A stretch of 64,000 bases of DNA from Tubiluchus corallicola (Eukaryota; Priapulida; Priapulimorpha; Priapulimorphida; Tubiluchidae). Within the stretch, counting starts at the first letter, position 1. Each line of letters begins with the position of its first letter. The translations under genes were made by a program, and so were the position numbers. Below are positions 38,701 through 49,985 of the stretch, piece after piece. The DNA is taken from positions 1 through 64,000 of the forward strand of contig JAQGDQ010001070.1 in NCBI GenBank assembly GCA_030141605.1, given 5' to 3'. Below the pieces are notes generated by a model, which searched no databases, had not been told where the DNA came from, and saw nothing but the letters and a program-made list of their open reading frames with translations.

Positions 38701-41700
38701 ACACTATTGATCTTATTGACAATAAAACGTAATTGATACTTTCCTTAGTTATGGTACTGATAGTACTGATAAGAGTGCGCTACGAATGCTCTGATTATTT
38801 TTTCAAATTGTACGCAATGTTATATAAACTTGTTTCAAATGTTCAAATGTCAAAATGGCTGCACCTAATGCCAAAATAACTTAATGTCAAAATGGCTGCA
38901 CCTAATGCTAAAATAACTTAATGTCAAAATGGCTGCATCTAATGCCAAAATAACTTAATGTCAAAATGGCTGCACCTAATGCCAAAATAACTTAATGTCA
39001 AAATGGCTACACCTAATGCCAAAATAACTTAATGTCAAAATGGCTGCATCTAATGCCAAAATAACTTAATGTCAAAATGGCTGCACCTAATGCTAAAATA
39101 ACTTAATGTCAAAATGGCTACACCTAATGCCAAAATAACTTAATGTCAAAACACTAATGCCAAAATAACTTAATGTCAAAATGGCGCATCTAATGCTAAA
39201 AACTTAATGTCAAAATGGCTACCTAATGTAAAATAACTTAATGTCAAAATGGCTCACCTATGCCAAAATAACTTAATGTAAAATGGCTGCACCTAATGCA
39301 AAATAACTTAATTCAAAATGGCTCACTAATCCAAAATACTTAATGTCAAAATGGCTGCATCTAATGCCAAAATAACTTAATGTCAAAATGGCTACACCTA
39401 ATGCCAAAATAACTTAATGTCAAAATGGCTGCATCTAAAGCCAAAATAACTTATTGTCAAAATGGCTGCACCTAATGCTAAAATAACTTAATGTCAAAAT
39501 GGCTACACCTAATGCCAAAACAACTTAATGTCAAAATGGCTGCATCTAACGGTCATCGCGAGAGTTTCAATTTACAAGTTTTATACAGTGTTACTGCCTA
39601 TGCAAGCACTGTATATAATAAGAGCTTGTAAATGATGTAAAATTTCAAGTCCAACTTTTCAAGTGTTATAAAAGTAACATAATCAATCATTGTCTACTGC
39701 TGCTGATTGATTAATTCCAGGTGTTGTCGTTCATCTTGGGCACCTGTTTTCATTATTTTGACGTCTCAAATGTTGACTTTTTCATTTCAGCCCGTCATTC
39801 CTATCTTCACAATGAACGTCAGAGAAGCATTTCGATTTCCGGCCATAGCTAAAGGTATCATTTTCATTTTTTTCTGTTTGCAGTGAGTGAAACGATAGCG
39901 ATCAACTTTATACCGCGAATTATGACTGTGAACTTTGACTGCATGATTCGTTAATAATTTCAAGTGATTAATTTTTACTTGCCTGCAGATTATAACTTAT
40001 ATTTTCGTTGGCCGCTGGTAGAAAGTTATTCCTTCAACTTTGTCATCAATACTAAATACATTTACTGTTACAGCCAATACCAGTTCACAGTAGCATAGGT
40101 AATAGGGGGGAGCAGGGGGAGCCACTGTCCCCCTCCCCCAGCACATTTTTAAAAGTGCGTTAAAAGGCCTAATAACGATTTTTTTGCATCCGACCTGCAT
40201 ACATCATTACTACTACACTCAAGAAACTGTTTTAGAAGTTATTAAAATTTATATTACAAACCATATATTTCTACTTTCAGGACAGATAGTGGTAATTTCA
40301 TTACAATGCATATTAGTAATGTGTATCACACAGTCTGTGTAGTACAGTGTTATTAAGCTACAACCGTCTTGTAAGGGTTAATGGCATCCGATCTAGTAGC
40401 AAAAACTACCCGCACTATCTTTGGGATCGTGGCACGGACTTCAGCTGGATACACTTAATTAATCACCCGGGCCGCACTTTCATTAGGTTGACAAATCTCT
40501 TCGCGGGCCGCACAAATTCTCTCGGCGGGCCGCAATTTGCACACCCCTGCTTTAGAACGTAGCGACACCCCCGCCCGCATGCTTGAAATTGTGAAACTGA
40601 TGATCTGAATGACCTATGTGCTGCTCACCACCCAGGTGGGTGGGCTATTAGTTGGTTTTTTTCAAAAAGAGATACGTCTTTTCAGGTATCTTGAAAAAGG
40701 GCTACGAAAAATGGAGAATACCGATATTACCGCCTTACGGAAACTTTCCCGTTTTGCTAAAGTAAGTTTTTACTTCATTTCTTACAAATTTCTTTATTTT
40801 TATAATAGGTAATGGTAAAAGCTACTGTAGTTATTTTTTGCGCTACTTTCAAGTCAATAAATAAGTAAAAAAAGACTAAAAGAGCTTTTTTCTTTATTTT
40901 GCTACTAGCTATATGTACAGCTAGAATAAAATTGTTCTAGTTCATTTTATTTTCTTCAACGTTTAACCTTCAATGATAGCTGTTGATTTGTTTGTAGATT
41001 TTGTAAAGGTAGAAAAGAAATTTAAACATAAAATCTCATAAAACAACATAAAAATGTCATTAAAATACTGCGGATACATGCCTTAGTAAATATATGTGGT
41101 AATATATATGTAGTCACGGAAACACTGTCAACAGAGGTTAATACCACTGAATGCTTTATTGTAACATAAACAGTACATAAATGTGCCACATATCCCATAA
41201 AGTGGATTAACCTGACTGTTCAGAGCACAGGTGGGTAAAACAGACAGGTGACTAGCAGGTAACAAAACTGAAAAACTGACCAAAACCAAAAGCTTTACAT
41301 TCCCGCCACAGATGGCGCCTCGCGCACGAATTTCTAAGCAAGATTAACAAATATATATACTTCAATATATATATTAGTAATACACAATATATATACAATA
41401 TATATATATATACATATATACAGTATATATTTTAGTAATAATTTCACTTTTAACAGTAGTACTTTCATAACTCACTTTTATTTAAAGTGGAGTCATTAAT
41501 CGACTGTTAGTTTTTGTATAGTGAAAGAAATCAGTTTTGCAGCTGATCATGTGAATCTTGCTTTGTGTTTACTGGTTTTAATTTGATGAAATGTGGAATT
41601 TGAAATTACATATTTTGCAATCATTAATAATATAGCTAATGTAAATTGTTTACGTTTCAACAACATGTTTTCGCTATTTCCTATTTTATTTTTAGATATT

Positions 41701-44700
41701 CAACTGTGAAAAGCTAGAACTAATGAAACTAACAGCTTATATTTAAATCATCAATTAAGTTAAAGGTTAATTAATAGAAGGAGGAAGGCACTGAAAAATT
41801 TCTTGCTAACTGGGATTCGAACCTAGGACAAGCTGGCTTATCATAGTTTATTGTGTAGAATTTTATCATTGAGATAATACCAGCTAATTTTTTTACAGTT
41901 TTCACTTTAAAGGAAAAGTCAATTCACCGTCATGTTGGGTTTATTTTATTATTACAGGGATAGGAATTTTCCGCGCATACGCGGAATTCCGGGTTTTTGG
42001 AATTTTTGTAAATCGCGTAAATTCGTTGAGAAAATTTTTACGGACCCAGTACATTATTTCACAAGCTGACCGCTAGTTGGCAGGCCGTCACTTTGTTTAC
42101 ATCACGTACATCAGTGTAGCCACGTGTATATCTCTATGTATAAAAATATAGGATCAATTGTGCGGAGTTATTTGAGTCAATTGCAGACAGTTTTTATTTA
42201 CTTTTGCATAAGAGTGGCCAGTACTTAGGTGTTTTTGAGACAATTAGGTATCATGTATCCTTGATAATTGGGTATTTTGAATTATGCATGAAACAAGGTA
42301 ATTGATATTTTAAGTCCACTTAGAGGCTCTCTATGGTCACAAAATTGCAATTTGTTGCTGGCTGCAATGGGGCTTTGCCCCCTTAACCCCCACTCGGCCC
42401 CCAAACCCCCGGCCTATTTCAGAGCTTTTTGCAATTTGTCACTCTCATCCCAATTATTATGTCACTTAAACTTTGAAAAATATAATAACTGAATTTGGAA
42501 AAAATTCTATAAAGCATGAAGTTCATTTATGCTACCCGTCTATAGGAACTTTTAGGCACCTGGTAGCCTCTATTCTCTTGAAAGTTATGACACAATTGTT
42601 GGATTTCGTGGCTTTTTGATTTTTGAAAGTGCATCGTAGTCTTTGGTAAGCTTAAACTAATTCAAACTTCTGCAGCTTACCCCTGCAGCTTCTGCACGAA
42701 AATAGCTTTCGAATTTTTTGCAAAAACTTATTGTACATTAGGCAGAAATTGGCAGCGCGCTACTTTTCTTCAGAACGAATGACATCATTGGTGGAAGAAT
42801 GAGCATTCAAAATGGGAGCACCCAAGCGTGAAATTATTACGACTTTAAAGTGATTTTACTAGTTACACAATGAGCTTATCGCACTTTCATTACTAAATCC
42901 ATCTAAAATTTTGTGCGAACATTAAAATAAGACTTAAGTTCCCAGAAGTCTTGATCTTTCCTTTAAATAAAATACTTTTTTGGATAATAAAACAAAGTTA
43001 TTTTGTGTTTTTAGAACTTTTATTGGTGAGCCGATCCCTTACGATCCCAGAGTTGCAGCTAATTACCTGGCTTTGCAGGTGAGTTAATTATCATCAATAT
43101 AAACATAACTCCAGTCTAGCCTTGTTATCTCGCCCCTCGTTATGCCGCCAAACTCGTCTCTCGCCATAGAAAGTACCAGGACGGATTTCCTGCTTTGATA
43201 TTTACCTCGTTAAGTCGCCACCCTCGCTTCTCGCCCTCGCCACGTCATGCTAGGATGAGTGCTTATGTAAACTATATTCGTTATGTCGCCAAACAGACAA
43301 ACTCGGAGGTGAATCGATCAATACATATACCGCGTGTCGATCAATATAACAGCGGTATGTAGACAATGCTGCTGTACTCAATAGACAGACATAATTAATC
43401 TGATTTGATTAGGAGTGCTGTGGTTGGTTAATGCACAGAGAAACTAAAGCGTCACCGATATCCTTACTCTATAACACCTAAATTTATTGCATTTAAGTGT
43501 ATACTCGAAAAAGGTTTTTTAAATAAAAAAGTAACATTCTAAGATTATTTCTATGACATTTTTTCATTTCTGATTTAATGTTGATTGGTATCATAATTCG
43601 AAATATATTTTATATGTACATAGAGGAACACTATGTTAATCAACTATTATGTATATACATATAGACTAACTTCGTTATATTCCTGTTATCTCGCCATACT
43701 CGCCTCTCGCCAAAAATTTGCCCTAGACGGACAGTGGCGAGATAACGAGGCTAGACTGTATTTTCCTAATGTGGAAGATGCATATAGGAGATCTTAGCTT
43801 TTATATCTGGCTAAGATTGTTGCTACTGAAATATTTTTATTAGGTATTGTTTTTTGTTATTATGTCAAGTAGTTGTGAGCATACTATAGCAAAATATACG
43901 CGTATTTCATTTATGAAATCAGAAAACTTAATCCGTTACCTTTCATTTTAGTGCTCGGGTGAAATGCATTTCTTTCATTATGTAGGCTAAAGCTGCAATA
44001 GAAGATCTCGTTGATTCTCACCAGAAGTTACCTGGCAGCATTGTTAGAGCATTGTTCGAGAGAATTTACTACAAACCAAAATGCCATCAAAAACAATTGG
44101 TGCACACGGGCGATGCTGATGGTGCATACGGTGCCGCTGAGTCAGACAGTGCCACGTTGGTAGAGGGGACTACACAAGTAACGACTACGCCTCTTTTGAG
44201 TCAAAGTGATGCTGACGACAAGGACAGGTGATGCTTGATTTCTCTCTCACAGCTTCCTCTCCAAATCGTGGAATGTCGTAACACCTGAACTGCACAGTGA
44301 TTTTACCTGCACAGGAGTGTTGTGAATGCGTCTTGGTGTGACATGGCTTCTTCCATCTAAACATGATAATTGTGATTTGACAACACAGAATTTTAACTGA
44401 GTTTGTTACTTTATAGTTCAAAATACATTTCACTTCACTTCATAAATCTACCTTGTCGCGAAGTTAAATGGATTCATTAAGTCGCGTGATTTACAAACCG
44501 AAGAAACCCATTAAGTAACGTTTTCTATGGTAATACAGTGTTTGTTGTTTATTTATGAAGCCAACTCTCTTAACACTTGGTAAACTGCTTACGAAAAGGT
44601 TTTGACTAAAGTGCAATACAGTAAGTGCTCGCTTAATGACGCTAATGCAGGGGTGTGCAAATTATCTGACAAGCCGGGCCACATTAAACTTTCCCGCAAT

Positions 44701-47700
44701 TCCTGTGGGTCACATGCAGTTTGGTCAAGGAGCCAAGTACAGAAAGGCCTAATAACGATTTTTTTTTGCATCCGATTTGCGCACATCATTACTACTGCAC
44801 TACTACACTCAAGAAACTATTTTAGAAGTTATTAAAATTTATATTAAAAACAATCTATTTCCTCATGTCCGACAGTGACATTAAGTGACAACGGTCTTGT
44901 AAGGGTTAATGCCATGTGATCTAGAGTAAAAAACTACCTGCACTATCTTTGCGATATTGGCACAGACTTCAGCTGGATCGCGTGGGCCGCACTTTCATTA
45001 CGTTGACAAACCTCTTCGTGGGCCGCAGTTTGCACTCACCTGCGCTAATGCATTCCAGCAAAACGACACATTAAGCGAAACGTCGTTAAACGAAACCAAA
45101 ACTTCTATAGAAAACAGCGTGAAAGAATTGGGATGCCTTCCAGAGTCAAAAATTATTCCTGTTTAGAGCACGCAAATTAAACGTTTTATGAGTTTTATTC
45201 ATATTTCTACGCATTAATTTCCTTCTGTTTGCTTGAAACCACATGGCTTTCTTACCAATAGCTACTAGCTAGACTTGCTAGCGGGATTTATCACGCGTAA
45301 TGTTGAAGCTTACATATATGCAATTAGCAGTTAAACACTGTGTTTTGAAAGCCCTGGAGCATACTTGTGAAAATTTCACTAATACTATAGTCTGGTTGCC
45401 ATAGCAATGGGTTGCAGACAAAATTCCTTTTTAGAAAGTTTGGCAAGCTTATGAACCGCAAACCGACGTCGCTTGATACAACCGGCTGGTGTTTAGTAGT
45501 ACGTGCTCGGTGGGGAAGCAAGAAACGTACAATAATTGTACTGTTTTACATTAGCGGGTACGTTTCTAGAACAGAATAATACATTATGCGCTGTTTTAAT
45601 GCTTCAAATTAGATAAAATTTTCGTAGATAAAATGAAAAGTTGGCTTTCTGCCAAGTAAAAAAATTGTCGTTAAAATGAAACGTGCATCGTTAAGTGAGA
45701 AGGTGTCAAACGTTCAGCGCCATTAAAATAAAACGTCGTTAAACAGGGAGTCATTAAGCGAGGACTTACTGTAATTCATTAACATTCGTATGATTGAATG
45801 ACTCACGCAAAATATATTTGATGCTATTACCGTTCATATACCATAAACAGTTTGCCAAGTTAAGAAAATGCAATTCACTTAACTTTAATATTCAGCAGCC
45901 ATTATTGTTTAACCTGATCAAATCTCCCGTCTTGTGCTTGACAGATGCTTCTGCTTTGCAAAGTGTAAATTAGAATTATTGAGAACTAGTGACTCAGTAC
46001 GTTGGGTTTATTTTACTTTCATCACTTAAACTGTTTGTAGTGTGCTAAAGGAAAGAACAAGTGACTCAGTACGTTGGGTTTATCTTACTTTCATCACTTA
46101 AACTGTTTGTGGTGTGCTAAAGGAAAGAACAAGTGACTTAGTACGTTGGATTTATTTTACTTTGATCATTTAAACTGTTTATGGTGTGCTAAAGACAATG
46201 AATTACGTGGAAAAAACGCAAAGGTGTGAAAACGTAGTTGGAACAAACAAGCTGATGCAGTTCAAGTTAAAGACCACATGGTCTTATGCGGCAACATTGT
46301 TGTTTAGTAGCGAGCAATGTGGATTTACGAAGTGAAGTTTGAATGTAATGAACGACAGATTTTAATAATAAAATAATAATAATCTTTATTTAAAGTCGGC
46401 TTTTGGGTCAACAATTAACATTAGCTCAAAGAGCTATTATCGCCGACTGTAAATAACAATCTACAACTGCATAACAGAGACTATTATTACCCCACTTTTA
46501 CCCTATATACCACACGTCAGGCAGGGTAACACCAGGTACCATTTTTAAAGTCATTGGTATGACCCGGCCACTGATTCGAACTCACGACCTCTCAGACAGA
46601 AAGCAGACGCATTACCACTAGACTAAACCGTCTGGTCTAATATATATTACTTGATCATAGCATTGTACAGCATGGTGGCCACGATAAGCCGTTGCATTTA
46701 TTATTCATGGATTTATTAAGCGAATGTTTGTCAATAACGGCACAGTGTCACATGGCTTCTGTCACCTGTGTTGTGACTAGTCACTAAATTAACCTGCATG
46801 GTGTGATGATACTATTTGTCTTGTTAATAACGTCAACAATTTTGTTTCCCGTAAGTGGAGAATTTCTGTTATATAACAGATTTTTACAACAAGAAGTCAT
46901 TTTGTAAAATGGTGTCGTGTTTCTCAATTTCTCTTCATTATATGTGTGCTTGCACAGCAAAAACATTCGGACATCGGCATCTAAGCTTCTCTCGCTATGC
47001 ACACATTTTTAATCCCCATTTAGTGAGGATCATTTTTGATACCAAACTCATCGCTGTATGTCATTTCTAAGCTGAAATAATCCTCGTTGAGGCTGAGGCT
47101 CATGCTACAGAAAAAACCACAAACAAAATGGTGGCTTCCGCGAGCTACAATCGGTGTTTGAAAATACAAGTTTTTCACAATTGCAGTACTAGTTTTTTGG
47201 CAGAACGGCAGGTAAGGGGTTGTAAAATTAAATATTTTGCATTTTTAGAACAGTTTCTAGGCAATTTGATGCGAGAATATAAAAGCATAATATATTTAGC
47301 ATCTATATTTGTAAAAAACAAAAAATTCGATGTGATTTTTGACTCTTTTGAAGCGTCACAGTGTAGCTTTAACTGTACCGACTTGTGGACAGTTATGGTT
47401 TGCAAGCACACATATAGATGTTTGATTGAGAACATATGGTTTGATTAAAAACATATAGATGTTTGATTCAGAACATGTGGTTTGATTTAGAACATATAGA
47501 TGTTTGATTCAGAACATATGGTTTGATTAAGAACATATAGATGTTTGATTCAGAACATATGGTTTGATTAAGAACATATAGATGTTTGATTCAGAACATA
47601 TGGTTTGCAAGCACACATATAGATGTTTGATTCAGAACATGGTTTGATTAAGAACATATAGATGTTTGATTCAGAACATATGGTTTGATTAAGAACATAT

Positions 47701-49423
47701 AGATGTTTGATTCAGAACATGTGGTTTGATTTAGAACATATAGATGTTAGATTCAGAACATATGGTTTGATTAAGAACATATAGATGTTTGATTCAGAAC
47801 ATGATAGCAATTCAGTGTTTATATTTTCATTTAGTGTCAGAAACTGATTGTGATCAAAGCCTCTATTATAGTTAAATTGTCTGTATTTCTCCCCTGTCCA
47901 ATCTCTTGCTGATTAGATATTGTAAAAGTAGTTCCGTATAAAAAATGTTTAGAATAACATATTAGCAAGTACATCTGCATAGATTCTGTCGTCCCAATAG
48001 TTTGACTGCCGCTGAATGTCATGTTTTGCACATTTCTTGCATTTTTTGCCCCCTCAACTAATGAATTTAATGGGACAGAATTTTTACTGTAGCTAGTTGC
48101 ATTTACTACATTGTGCACAGCCACTTTTTAATACTAGTTTACCCAACACTGGTTTGTAGAGAAGTATTTTTTCGGTTTTGATCATGTACTCAAATTCTAG
48201 CTGGTACAATTAGCACAGTCATTTGCAAAAGTTTAAGACCAAGCCCGAGTTTTCGGGATTTTCATCGTACTGTACCCCGATTACATCTGATTCTTTGTTG
48301 ATTGCATCATACTGCTACTGGTTTGAAACAGCACGTCTAGTGAGTATGAGTGACTCATTTGCCTGCCGCTATCCATACAGATCGGCCGTTTTTGTATTTT
48401 TCTTGTGATCCAAAAAAGTGGACAAAAAATCGTCATTCTGTGAGACTCAGAGGGTTCAAATCGTGACTTTACATCAAGAAGGATATACTGAAAGGGCGAT
48501 AAGTGCTAGATTACGGTTTTCCAACACAGCCGTGCACCAAGCAATCGTCAGATTCGAGACTGATGGCAATTACAGCGAAGGGAAACGGTCTGGACATCCG
48601 CGGAAGACTACCCAAAGAGACGACTACATCATGAGACGCATGGTGGTACGCTCGCCTCTTGATTGACAACTTCGGCGGCCATACAAAGTACTAAAATGTT
48701 CAAGGACTGTGACTATTTTTGGATAAAAACATACAAACTATGCTGTAGTATATTTTCCTAGAAGAATAAATGAATAGTTTTTAGATGAAACCGTGTTAAA
48801 CGATGGTTTTGTCAATTTCCATGAAAAAATCAGTTTGGTCTTAAACTTTTGCAATTGATTGTAGCTATCCGTTAATTAAAGTACAGTGGAAGTGCGTTTT
48901 TTGTTTTGTCGTGATCATGCACGGAATGAAATTTTTTGTTCCCCATCTTTATTTAGTCAAACACTTGGCGACTTTCTTTTATAAAAAATATGCTTATGAG
49001 AAAGTTTATTTACAGTCCTCCAAAAATTTGTGCAAATTTTGGTTGTAGTTAACTGTGAATGAAATAATTAAGTTACTATAATTAGTTCTAAGGAAGATAT
49101 TAATTTTTTTCCGCGAAACTTAATGCTATGGTGATGTTTATTGTTAGGCGTCCTGTTTATTAGAGTACTTATTAGAGTTGAAGTAATGATCTTCAACACA
49201 GAGAGATGTGTTTATGACAGCCATCTTACCTAACCTAATCTGACCATAGTAAATTAAAAAACACAATAGGTGGCAGCACCTACTTAGTCAAAACATTAAT
49301 TTGCATGGTAATGCTTATTACGGCTTTACACTGTTGCTTTTCAGAAACCGGGACGGGGTGAAAAGAGGCACGATTTCCACAAAGAGAAACGGGAACGTCT
49401 TAATAATTAAGAAGGAAGACTGA
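32791..49423 (+). CDS. TMEM68: TMEM68 (DIESL)-like ER acyltransferase, ten exons
   Basis: Exons 32791-32990, 34177-34277, 35648-35815, 36319-36380, 38205-38336, 39791-39854, 40686-40761, 43015-43078, 43986-44227 and 49345-49423 join in phase to 395 residues (human TMEM68 324). A membrane segment LVWLFTPVIVAFLLPALLVI follows the N-terminus. The catalytic block is VLVFYHGAIPVDFYY (His and Asp of the glycerolipid acyltransferase fold), followed by DRFLFKVPG, VAPGGVRESLFSDENYNLLW, VIPIFTMNVREAFR, YEKWRIPILPPYGNFPV and IGEPIPYDPRV, all aligned with TMEM68. TMEM68 makes triacylglycerol by a DGAT-independent route in the ER. If the last donor is not used, exon 9 reads straight into TGA at 44229-44231 and the protein has 370 residues. 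The tail after KPKCHQKQL is acidic and Thr-rich and unlike vertebrate TMEM68. Introns hold at least five minisatellites, a solo LTR, a SINE, TIR elements and a Tc1 remnant. Confidence 0.92.
33265..33538 (-). mobile_element. tRNA-derived SINE, copy 1
   Basis: The minus strand has an A-box-like TTAGTCTAGTGGTAATGCG and a B-box GAGTTCGAAACC (33465-33476 on the plus strand), typical of an RNA polymerase III tRNA head. The body is shared with 46372-46640, and the 3' end is AAATAAAAATTATTAT. CTCATGATGATGA flanks both sides (33252-33264 and 33539-33551), a likely target duplication, although the site is itself a GAT repeat. TMEM68 intron 1. Confidence 0.85.
33705..33930. repeat. 20-bp tandem repeat, about 11 copies
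   Basis: The unit ATATGACAATTTGGTGGAAA varies at a few positions (GATAATTTGG, GGCGAAA). TMEM68 intron 1. Open frames on the minus strand (YFPPNCHIFHQIVIF) come from the period. Confidence 0.93.
34300..34545. repeat. 24-bp tandem repeat, about 10 copies, starting 25 bp after TMEM68 exon 2
   Basis: The unit TGCTTTACAAATTTACAAAG plus TTTA repeats from just inside intron 2. The array is open on both strands, so read-through past the exon-2 donor at 34278 would add tens of residues before a stop near 34531. Confidence 0.92.
35058..35400 (+). mobile_element. Solo LTR with 5-bp target duplication, copy 2
   Basis: A 343-bp segment starting TGTTGTGTTTTG and ending CCGCAACA, flanked on both sides by GTTAG (35053-35057 and 35401-35405). 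It matches the LTR at 4159-4528 in the same orientation. TMEM68 intron 2. Confidence 0.88.
36570..37965. repeat. 48-bp minisatellite, about 28 copies, with higher-order structure, in TMEM68 intron 4
   Basis: The unit CATGGTAAGCTTACTTGCCA plus AATAAAAGACTCGTATAATAATATATGC is repeated about 28 times. A 47-bp variant unit (TTGCAAATAAAACACTCAT) recurs at about 36837, 37172 and 37651, so blocks of 7 and 10 units were duplicated as larger blocks. Each unit carries a splice-donor-like CATG|GTAAGC. Long open frames exist in both directions but have no other support. Confidence 0.96.
38565..39640 (+). repeat. Dispersed family R1 copy containing a 37-bp minisatellite
   Basis: The left flank (TTTGAAAGACTTATGTAATT, GTGTGCACCACTGATTCACC, CGAATGCTCTGATTATTTTT) and right flank (TAACGGTCATCGCGAGAGTT) match the R1 copy at 60.8-61.56 kb. 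Between them, 38855-39545 holds about 18 copies of a 37-bp unit AAAATGGCTGCACCTAATGC plus CAAAATAACTTAATGTC. The 61-kb copy has AAAATGGCTGCCCCTAACGG once at this place. Units between 39145 and 39345 carry many single-base deletions. TMEM68 intron 5. Confidence 0.9.
40160..40549 (+). mobile_element. hAT-type non-autonomous element, left end not clear
   Basis: It shares AGGCCTAATAACGATTTTTT, CTCAAGAAACT and TTAGAAGTTATTAAAATTTA with the intact element at 44648-45042 and ends GGGCCGCAATTTGCACACCCCTG, the complement of that element's start. The expected left end CAGGGGTGTGCAAA is not seen, so the copy is truncated or rearranged. TMEM68 intron 6. Confidence 0.75.
41380..41435. repeat. (TA)n-rich microsatellite
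   Basis: Alternating ATATATATAC over about 55 bases in TMEM68 intron 7. Confidence 0.8.
41770..41895 (-). repeat. Degenerate tRNA-like (SINE) relic
   Basis: The minus strand reads TATCTCAATGATAAAATTC (A-box-like) and then CTAGGTTCGAATCCCAG (strong B-box), with GTTAGCAAGAAATTTTTCAG after it. The D-arm is degenerate and no full cloverleaf is evident, so a functional tRNA gene is unlikely. TMEM68 intron 7. Confidence 0.45.
42620..42960 (+). repeat. Dispersed family R2 copy
   Basis: It shares GAATGACATCATTGGTGGAA, GCACCCAAGCGTGAA and ACGACTTTAAAGTGATTTTA with copies at 7.76-8.1 kb (inverted) and 61.83-62.04 kb. It ends about 55 bp before TMEM68 exon 8. Confidence 0.7.
43112..43758. mobile_element. 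pogo/Tigger-like TIR element
   Basis: CAGTCTAGCCTTGTTATCTC at 43112 is mirrored by GAGATAACGAGGCTAGACTG ending at 43758. Sub-terminal GCCAAACTCGTCTCTCGCC and CTCGCCTCTCGCCA blocks also occur. TA follows the right end. It has no transposase and lies in TMEM68 intron 8, 34 bp after the exon-8 donor. Confidence 0.88.
44619..45771. mobile_element. pogo/Tigger-like TIR element interrupted by a hAT element
   Basis: CAGTAAGTGCTCGCTTAATG at 44619 is mirrored by CATTAAGCGAGGACTTACTG ending at 45771, with TA on both sides (44617-44618 and 45772-45773). Internal sequence has several CGTTAAAC/CATTAAGCGA modules. A hAT element occupies 44648-45042. TMEM68 intron 9. Confidence 0.92.
44648..45042. mobile_element. 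hAT-type non-autonomous element with perfect 8-bp target duplication
   Basis: It starts CAGGGGTGTGCAAATTATC and ends GGGCCGCAGTTTGCACTCACCTG. The 8-bp CGCTAATG flanks both sides (44640-44647 and 45043-45050), diagnostic of hAT insertion. The 395-bp body is shared with 40160-40549. The insertion lies only 29 bp inside the pogo-like host element. Confidence 0.93.
45983..46195. repeat. 72-bp tandem repeat, 3 copies
   Basis: AGTGACTCAGTACGTTGGGT begins near 45988, 46060 and 46132. TMEM68 intron 9. Confidence 0.9.
46372..46640 (-). mobile_element. tRNA-derived SINE, copy 2
   Basis: About 85-90% identical to 33265-33538, with the same tRNA-like head on the minus strand (TAGTCTAGTGGTAATGCG and GTGAGTTCGAATC) and the same ATAATAATCTTTATTTAAAG tail. 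TMEM68 intron 9. Confidence 0.85.
47405..47805. repeat. 41-bp AT-rich tandem repeat, about 9-10 copies
   Basis: Alternating GAACATATGGTTTGATTAAG and AACATATAGATGTTTGATTC modules. One copy carries GCAAGCACACA, the same as the sequence just upstream. TMEM68 intron 9. Confidence 0.9.
48216..48861 (+). mobile_element. Tc1/mariner deletion derivative
   Basis: The left end CAGTCATTTGCAAAAGTTTA and its complement at the right (TAAACTTTTGCAATTGATTG, followed by TA) are terminal inverted repeats. At about 650 bp the element is well under half of a usual 1.6-kb Tc1. It retains only the N-terminal transposase region (48418-48666). Confidence 0.88.
48418..48666 (+). pseudogene. Tc1-like transposase N-terminal stub
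   Basis: 82 codons encode a helix-turn-helix DNA-binding domain of the Tc1 type (RVQIVTLHQEGYTERAISAR, SNTAVHQAIVRF) and a GKRSGHPRKTT linker of the GRPR type. The frame stops after RSPLD and the DDE catalytic domain is absent, so it cannot catalyse transposition. It sits inside the deletion derivative in TMEM68 intron 9. Confidence 0.85.
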
Positions 49424-49769
49424 CTTTAGAGTAGTAATATTCATCAGCATCCTATTTTTTGCAAATTATAATTATGAAGTATTATGTTTTGGAGGAATAT
49501 TCTATGCATTACTAAGGCACCTCTTTCATTGTTGTGCTTGTGATATTAATGATTGTTTTTTGTTGTTGTTGCAAAGCGTGTAAACAAGTATAAAATTATT
49601 TATAAACTTTTGTGGTTTAATGTGAGATATTATAGATACGTTATAATGATATTATTTATAATGTAAAACTATATACATAGTTTCATTTATGAATTAAAGT
49701 TATTTTGTTGCAATGATTTTTGTAAAAAAAATTATGTACGGTAAATAAAGAGAGACAAAATTCTCAAGG

Positions 49770-49985
49770 GAAAACAAGCTAGCACGTGATTGATTGAAAA
49801 CAAGCTAGTACGTGATTGGTTGAAAAAAGCTAGTACGTGATTGGCTGAAAGAAAAAGCTAATACGTGATTGGTTGAAAACAAGCTAGTACGTGATTGGTT
49901 GAAAACAAGCTAGTACGTGATTAGTTGAAAACAAGCTAATACGTGATTGGTTGAAAACAAGCTAATACGTAATTGTTTTGGCACA
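49770..49985. repeat. 26-bp tandem repeat, about 8 copies
   Basis: The unit AAACAAGCTAGTACGTGATT plus GGTTGA, with AAGCTAATACG variants. It starts about 27 bp after the TMEM68 poly(A) signal. Confidence 0.92.

Noticed and set aside
41770-41895. Functional tRNA gene
   Set aside because: A good B-box is present, but the A-box and stems are degenerate and the sequence continues into a SINE-like tail.
48418-48666. A working Tc1 transposase gene
   Set aside because: Only the DNA-binding part remains; the catalytic domain is deleted within intact terminal repeats.
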